Positions 5,972-9,323 of a stretch of 9,323 nt of DNA are shown here, piece after piece. The translations under genes were made by a program, and so were the position numbers. Numbering within the stretch: position 1 is the stretch's first letter; every line of letters begins with the position of its first letter. The DNA comes from Nitrospirota bacterium (GTDB lineage: Bacteria; Nitrospirota; UBA9217). The DNA lies in the NCBI GenBank assembly GCA_017885365.1, contig JAFNGD010000224.1, positions 2,770 to 12,092 on the forward strand, in the 5' to 3' direction. The notes under the pieces were generated by a model, which was not told the DNA's origin, did not search any database, and saw only the letters and a list, made by a program, of their open reading frames with translations.

Positions 5972-7720
5972 CTATGCCGATGCTTTTACGCGCTGTTTTC
6001 TCGATCTGCAGGCCTTCAATCGCTTGATGAGCTGCTCATAGGACAGTGTGTTCAGCACGTCCTTCTTCTCCACCCATCCCCGGCGCGCGACCGAAACGCC
6101 GTAGGCCATGTAATCGAACTGGTTCGCAACATGCGTATCGGTGTTGATGACCAGCGGCACGCCGTAGCCCTTCGCCATCCTGATATGCAGGTCGTTCAGG
6201 TCGAGCCGGAGCGGATAGGCGTTGATCTCCATGGCCACGCCGTACTTCGCGGCCTCCTTCAGCACCGCGTCCAGATCAACAGCATAGGCGTCGCGCTCGC
6301 CCAGGAGCCGGCCCGTGGGATGGGCGATCACGTTCACGCAGGGACTCCGCACCGCTGCGAGCAGCCGCCGGGTCATCTGCTCCTGCGTCTGCTTGAACCC
6401 TGAATGGATCGACGCCACAACAATGTCGAGGCCCGCAAGCACCTTGTCCGCGAGGTCGAGCCTGCCGTCCGCCCGGATGTCCACCTCGGTCCCCGCGAGG
6501 ACCTTGAACCCGCGCAGCTTTTCGTTCGCGCTCATGATAAGCCGCATCTGTTCCCGGAGGCGTTGTTCGTCCAGCCCGTGCGCCACGCCGAGCCCTTTCG
6601 TGTGATCGGTGACGGCGATATAGTGGTAGCCCCGCTTCCTCGCTTCCTGCACGATCGTATCGAGGTCATGGCTGCCGTCGGACCATTTGGTGTGCACATG
6701 GAGATCGCCCTTGATGTCCGCAAGCGTCACCAGGTCCGGCAGCCGCCCTTCCAGCGCCGCCTCGATCTCGCCAGTGTCCTCCCTGAGTTCCGGCGGGATC
6801 CAGGCCAGCTTGAGCGCCCGATACACGTCCTCTTCCTTTGTTCCCCCGATCTTCTTTTCGCCCGGCTCCCGGAACACGCCGTACTCGTTGATCTTGAGCC
6901 CGGCCCTCACGCCCATTTCGCGGAGCTTGATGTTATGCTGCTTGCTGCCGGTGAAGTACTGGAGCGCGGCGCCGAAGGAATCCTCGTCCACCACGCGCAG
7001 GTCGACCTGGATGCCGTCGTCCGTGATGATCGAGGATTTCGTCTCGCCGTGGGCGAGCACCCTGCCCGTCTGCGGAAGCTTCACGAACGCGTTCATCACG
7101 GCTGCGGGGTCCTGGGAGGTGGCGAGGATGTCGATGTCCTTCACCGTGTCCTTCCATCGCCGGATGCTGCCCGCCACCTCGATCCGGTCAACGTGCGCGC
7201 TGTTGCGTATGGCGTGGATGATCTCCTCGACCAGTGGCAGGACCCTGCCGAGCGGCCTGCGCTCGGTCCCGCGCTTCAGGAGCTCGATGCCCTTCAGGAT
7301 GTTCTCCTCGGTCCGCTTCTGGATACCGGGCAAGCCGCTGAGCCTGCCTGCGCGGACGGCGGCTTCCAAGTCGTCGATGCCCGCGACCTTGAGCCTGTCG
7401 GCGAGCAGCTTCGCCTTCTTCGGCCCCAGGCCCGGCACGCGAAGAAGTTGGAGCAGTCCTCCGGGAGCAGCGGCTTTCAGCTCTTCATGCTTCGCGATCC
7501 TGCCGGTCTCGAGGAATTCCCGGACCTTGGCCGCGAGGTCCTTCCCGATCCCCGGGACCGCCTCCAGCTCCTGAGGCGAAAGGGATGCAACGTCCTTGGA
7601 CAGCGCCTCGATGTTCTGGGCCGCCCTGCGGTAGGCGCGGATGCGGAACACGTTCTCGTTCTTGAGCTCCAGGAGCTCCGCGATCTCGCTGAATATGTCC
7701 GCGATCTGCTGGTTCTTCAT
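5972..7720 (-). CDS. polX: Bacterial family X DNA polymerase with PHP domain (PolX)
   Basis: PolX enzymes fill short gaps in DNA repair, and the bacterial type carries a metal-dependent PHP domain with 3'-5' exonuclease and abasic-site activities. The 582 residues show helix-hairpin-helix motifs VPGIGKDLAAKV (55-66), VPGLGPKKAKLL (95-106) and LPGIQKRTEENIL (130-142); the nucleotidyltransferase signature GSIRR (184-188) with catalytic D195, D197 and D240; YFTGSK (255-260); and an intact PHP site: HVH (341, 343), D348, TDH (D372, H373), E412, H439, H467, and D528/H530. Nothing essential is missing, and the length fits the usual 570-580. The frame is open to a GTG at 7762, but the ATG at 7720 gives MKNQQIADIFSEIAELLE, the usual family start; ribosome binding is weak. 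Upstream lies a leader hairpin and an extended -10. infA follows on the same strand after 142 bases. Confidence 0.96.
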   Translation of the reverse strand: MKNQQIADIFSEIAELLELKNENVFRIRAYRRAAQNIEALSKDVASLSPQELEAVPGIGKDLAAKVREFLETGRIAKHEELKAAAPGGLLQLLRVPGLGPKKAKLLADRLKVAGIDDLEAAVRAGRLSGLPGIQKRTEENILKGIELLKRGTERRPLGRVLPLVEEIIHAIRNSAHVDRIEVAGSIRRWKDTVKDIDILATSQDPAAVMNAFVKLPQTGRVLAHGETKSSIITDDGIQVDLRVVDEDSFGAALQYFTGSKQHNIKLREMGVRAGLKINEYGVFREPGEKKIGGTKEEDVYRALKLAWIPPELREDTGEIEAALEGRLPDLVTLADIKGDLHVHTKWSDGSHDLDTIVQEARKRGYHYIAVTDHTKGLGVAHGLDEQRLREQMRLIMSANEKLRGFKVLAGTEVDIRADGRLDLADKVLAGLDIVVASIHSGFKQTQEQMTRRLLAAVRSPCVNVIAHPTGRLLGERDAYAVDLDAVLKEAAKYGVAMEINAYPLRLDLNDLHIRMAKGYGVPLVINTDTHVANQFDYMAYGVSVARRGWVEKKDVLNTLSYEQLIKRLKACRSRKQRVKASA

Positions 7721-7742
7721 GAGAGAGGTCCAGACAGGACAT

Positions 7743-7775
7743 CCCCTGCCGAATGCTGACACTCGACAGCAGGGG
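7743..7775 (-). promoter_or_regulatory. Hairpin in the presumed polX leader
   Basis: CCCCTGCCG (7743-7751) and CAGCAGGGG (7767-7775) form a nine-pair stem (one G-U pair in the minus-strand RNA) with a 15-base loop, ending about 22 bases before the polX ATG. A shorter helix, GCTG with CAGC inside it, would compete with it. It may be a leader structure; a T tract is absent. Confidence 0.45.
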
Positions 7776-7818
7776 CTTTATGCAGCGCACTATTCAGCCT
7801 GTGTGCAGCTTCTCTAGT

Positions 7819-7827
7819 AATTCTAGC
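7819..7827 (-). promoter_or_regulatory. polX: Extended -10 promoter of polX
   Basis: The minus strand reads TGC-TAGAAT, an extended -10 with five of six hexamer matches, about 100 bases upstream of the polX ATG. No clear -35 is visible. Transcription would begin near 7812 and include the leader hairpin at 7743-7775. Confidence 0.4.
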
Positions 7828-7951
7828 ACGGAACAACAGCGGATGGTTCTCTTGAAAAGAAGCGGCTGATAACTCGAACGGAAGTGCCGAGGATATTGTG
7901 CAGGACATTGGAGAACCGCAGACATACTGCATGCCGGCAGCGCTGCACAAA

Positions 7952-7989
7952 CCGGGCTGCAGAAAAAATCCCTTTTTTGGCCTGCCCGG
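7952..7989. repeat. Imperfect palindrome with A6/T6 core
   Basis: CCGGGC (7952-7957) pairs with GCCCGG (7984-7989), and AAAAAA (7963-7968) pairs with TTTTTT (7973-7978) around a TCCC loop; four of the five positions between the two stems do not pair. The symmetry works on both strands, so it could be a bidirectional terminator-like structure or a small palindromic element. No gene ends beside it. Confidence 0.5.
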
Positions 7990-8292
7990 AGTTGGGGCAA
8001 AACAAAACCAATATTTTTGTCGAGAACGCGAAGGGTGTATGCAAAAAGGAAGACGGGCTTATTATTTCATTACGCAACAGTGCGAATTCTGGAGCGAGCG
8101 CATTCCCCCAGCTTATCGGGAATAGCGAGCGATCAGGATAAATATTCTCTTTTAAGAATCAACGCTTCCCTACAGCCTGCTGCAAGCAGGGAGCTTCAAC
8201 CAGGCTGCGGAAAAAGATAAAAGCGGGGTCAAAGGAAGGCAATACAGCATAGTCCTTTTTTCCTAATTATTGATCGCTTGAGGTTCACTCAC

Positions 8293-8321
8293 GCTCTTCA
8301 CGCCGTCGCGAAGAGAAGAGC
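8293..8321. repeat. Inverted repeat upstream of the molybdoenzyme promoter
   Basis: GCTCTTC (8293-8299) and GAAGAGC (8315-8321) are exact reverse complements separated by 15 bases. A second GAAGAG at 8310-8315 offers an alternative partner with a 10-base loop. It lies just 5' of the presumed promoter, where an activator or repressor site might be expected. Confidence 0.35.
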
Positions 8322-8352
8322 ATGTTTCGGCTCATTACGTCATTTTTCGCGC

Positions 8353-8358
8353 TATAAT
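8353..8358 (+). promoter_or_regulatory. -10 box of the sulfite-oxidase-type gene
   Basis: A perfect TATAAT 72 bases before the ATG at 8431. No consensus -35 is seen 16-18 bases upstream, so either an activator is used or this match is by chance. The predicted leader, from about 8365, includes the hairpins at 8385-8414. Confidence 0.45.
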
Positions 8359-8384
8359 TGTTTTGTATTCTCGCACTGACACTT

Positions 8385-8414
8385 GCCGGGCCTCCGGCGA
8401 CCTTCGGCGGAGGC
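8385..8414 (+). promoter_or_regulatory. Two competing hairpins in the leader of the sulfite-oxidase-type gene
   Basis: GCCGG-GCCT-CCGGC (8385-8398) is a five-pair hairpin with a four-base loop. GCCTCCG (8390-8396) can instead pair with CGGAGGC (8408-8414), seven pairs with an 11-base loop. The two share bases 8390-8398 and so exclude each other. The second ends two bases before the Shine-Dalgarno stretch. A control function is inference only. Confidence 0.35.
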
Positions 8415-8416
8415 GG

Positions 8417-8425
8417 AAAAGGAGG
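8417..8425 (+). promoter_or_regulatory. Shine-Dalgarno site of the sulfite-oxidase-type gene
   Basis: AAAAGGAGG with five bases to the ATG at 8431. It fixes a start that places the twin-arginine motif seven residues in. Confidence 0.85.
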
Positions 8426-8430
8426 CAACC

Positions 8431-9323
8431 ATGGGAATCCGTAATGTCACGCGCAGGGAATTCCTGAAAACCGCAGGCACGGTAACGGCCGTCACGGCGC
8501 TGGGAGGCATGCCGTTCGATGCCCTTGCCGCACCTTACGAGCGCAGGCTTGTGAAGTTCCCCGAGAAGACCGACCTCATCCTGCTCACGTCCCGTCCGCC
8601 GCAGCTCGAAACGCCGCTCTCCTATTTCAACGAGCTCGTTACACCCAATGATGCCGTCTTCGTCCGCTGGCATATCACTCCTGTCCCGACCTCTGTGGAC
8701 CTCGGGGAATGGCGCCTCAAGGTCGGCGGCAACACAGAGAAGGAACTGCAACTCTCGTTCGGCGACCTCGCGAAGTTCGAGAAGGTCTCGTACACCGCGG
8801 TCATCCAGTGCGCGGGGAATGGCCGCAGCTTCTTCGAGCCCCGAGTGCCAGGCGGCCAGTGGAAGAACGGCGCCATGGCCAACGTGACCTGGGGTGGAGC
8901 GCGCCTGAAGGATGTGCTGAACGCAGCAGGCCTCAAGGCAGGGTCCGTGGACGTGTCCTTCAACGGGCTCGACCGCGGCTCCCTCCCGACCGTGCCGGAC
9001 CTCGTCAAGAGCCTGGCCATGGACCATGCCCTCGAAGAGGACATCATCATCGCCTATGAGATGAACGGGAAACCGCTCACCATGCTGAACGGCTTCCCTG
9101 CTCGGCTGATCGTGCCCGGCTGGTACGCCACCTACTGGGTCAAATCGCTCAGCGACATCTCAGTGAACACCAAGGCCTTCGAAGGCTTCTGGATGAATCC
9201 TGCCTACCGCATCCCGGACACGGAGTGCGGCTGCATCCCGCCGGGATCGAAGCCCTCCCGGACCATTCCGATCCACCGCATGTCGACCCGGTCCCTGATC
9301 ATAACGCCGGCTGAGGGAGAAAC
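8431..9323 (+). CDS. Tat-exported sulfite-oxidase-family molybdopterin oxidoreductase, 3' end outside window
   Basis: A periplasmic molybdenum-cofactor enzyme of the sulfite oxidase family (Oxidored_molyb fold), probably oxidising sulfite to sulfate or acting on a related substrate and passing electrons to a cytochrome c. The reading frame gives 297 residues and is still open at the window edge. It starts with a textbook Tat signal, TRREFLKTAG (7-16, twin arginines R8 R9), a hydrophobic stretch and an ALA-A end (31-34). Then follow FVRWH (77-81, with R79 and H81 matching SorA active-site positions), IQCAGNGR (125-132) with the molybdenum-ligand cysteine C127, and RLIVPGWYATYWVKSL (225-240), a cofactor-binding segment. 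Near the edge are GFWMNPAYRIP and a CGC pair (266, 268), then the start of the Mo-co dimerisation domain. No heme motif is seen here; a cytochrome partner could lie downstream. The physiological substrate is not proven. Confidence 0.92.
   Translation, partial: MGIRNVTRREFLKTAGTVTAVTALGGMPFDALAAPYERRLVKFPEKTDLILLTSRPPQLETPLSYFNELVTPNDAVFVRWHITPVPTSVDLGEWRLKVGGNTEKELQLSFGDLAKFEKVSYTAVIQCAGNGRSFFEPRVPGGQWKNGAMANVTWGGARLKDVLNAAGLKAGSVDVSFNGLDRGSLPTVPDLVKSLAMDHALEEDIIIAYEMNGKPLTMLNGFPARLIVPGWYATYWVKSLSDISVNTKAFEGFWMNPAYRIPDTECGCIPPGSKPSRTIPIHRMSTRSLIITPAEGE

Larger units (their letters stand above)
7763..8430. other. Non-coding gap between polX and the molybdoenzyme gene, rich in inverted repeats
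   Basis: About 670 bases with no reading frame that I can assign. It holds the polX promoter and leader at the left and the promoter, leader and ribosome site of the molybdoenzyme gene at the right. Between them are an imperfect palindrome (7952-7989), a CCTGC-TGCAA-GCAGG hairpin (8176-8190) competing with CAGCCTG/CAGGCTG (8173-8179 and 8201-8207), a direct repeat AGCGAGCG (8093-8100 and 8124-8131), a weak AAAGGA/TCCTTT stem followed by T residues (8231-8260), and GCTCTTC/GAAGAGC (8293-8299 and 8315-8321). Short frames across 7884-8220 are not family-like. The middle part is more AT-rich than the flanking genes. Confidence 0.6.

Noticed and set aside
6404..7759. 451-codon plus-strand open frame opposite polX
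   Set aside because: It is the mirror of the GC-rich polX coding sequence; its translation is rich in Arg, Asp, His and Leu with no family motifs, while polX on the other strand has every expected catalytic residue.
8017..8220. Short plus-strand frames that might be a decayed gene
   Set aside because: Neither has a start with a ribosome site or a recognisable motif, and the region is full of inverted repeats, which fits non-coding DNA better.
8205..8275. GCGGGGTCAAAGG...TTATTGATC string resembling the ends of REP-associated (IS200-like) elements
   Set aside because: The likeness is loose and from memory, no second end or transposase relic is seen, and I cannot compare it with the rest of the genome.
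8335..9027. 230-codon minus-strand frame opposite the molybdoenzyme gene
   Set aside because: The plus strand carries a Tat signal, a strong ribosome site and the molybdenum-ligand motif; the minus-strand frame has none of these.

Overview
The window is a GC-rich stretch of bacterial chromosome carrying eight protein-coding genes of mostly housekeeping or central-metabolic type. The organism is a diderm (Gram-negative-type) bacterium: two products are built for the periplasm (a Sec-exported solute-binding protein and a Tat-exported molybdoenzyme), and an UbiB/AarF-type protein suggests a quinone-based respiratory chain. The gene mix and an imperfect inverted repeat of a TCTCTGTG / CACAGAGA type would fit Nitrospirota or the former Deltaproteobacteria, but this is only an impression; no rRNA or other phylogenetic marker is present except IF-1.

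Layout. (1) 1-482, minus: N-terminal 160 residues of a LivK-like ABC substrate-binding protein, running off the left edge. (2) 483-1082: a 600-base gap whose 540-1020 part is visibly more AT-rich than everything around it; it holds a candidate sigma-54-like promoter and no convincing gene. (3) 1083-2708, minus: UbiB/AarF (ABC1) kinase-like membrane protein. (4) 2913-3719, minus: carbon-nitrogen hydrolase of the nitrilase superfamily. (5) 3720-3991: divergent control region with a strong sigma-70 promoter for the hydrolase, a C/G-rich inverted repeat, and a tandem TATAAT directly against the start codon of the next gene. (6) 3992-5089, plus: RtcA RNA 3'-phosphate cyclase, followed by 5188-5529, plus: a Mth938-like small protein. 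(7) 5599-5829 and 5972-7720, both minus: translation initiation factor IF-1 and a bacterial PolX (family X polymerase plus PHP domain). (8) 7721-8430: a non-coding gap with several inverted repeats, leading to (9) 8431-9323, plus: a Tat-exported sulfite-oxidase-type molybdoenzyme running off the right edge.

The genes do not form one pathway. Most have their own promoter, and a perfect or near-perfect TATAAT precedes six of the eight, usually without a recognisable -35. rtcA and the Mth938-like gene may be co-transcribed; the others look monocistronic. I see no CRISPR array, intact mobile element, tRNA or rRNA, and no clearly new multi-gene system. The observations most worth checking are the probable leaderless or very-short-leader start of rtcA, the repeat that supplies the end of rtcA, and the structured leaders and palindromes in the non-coding regions.
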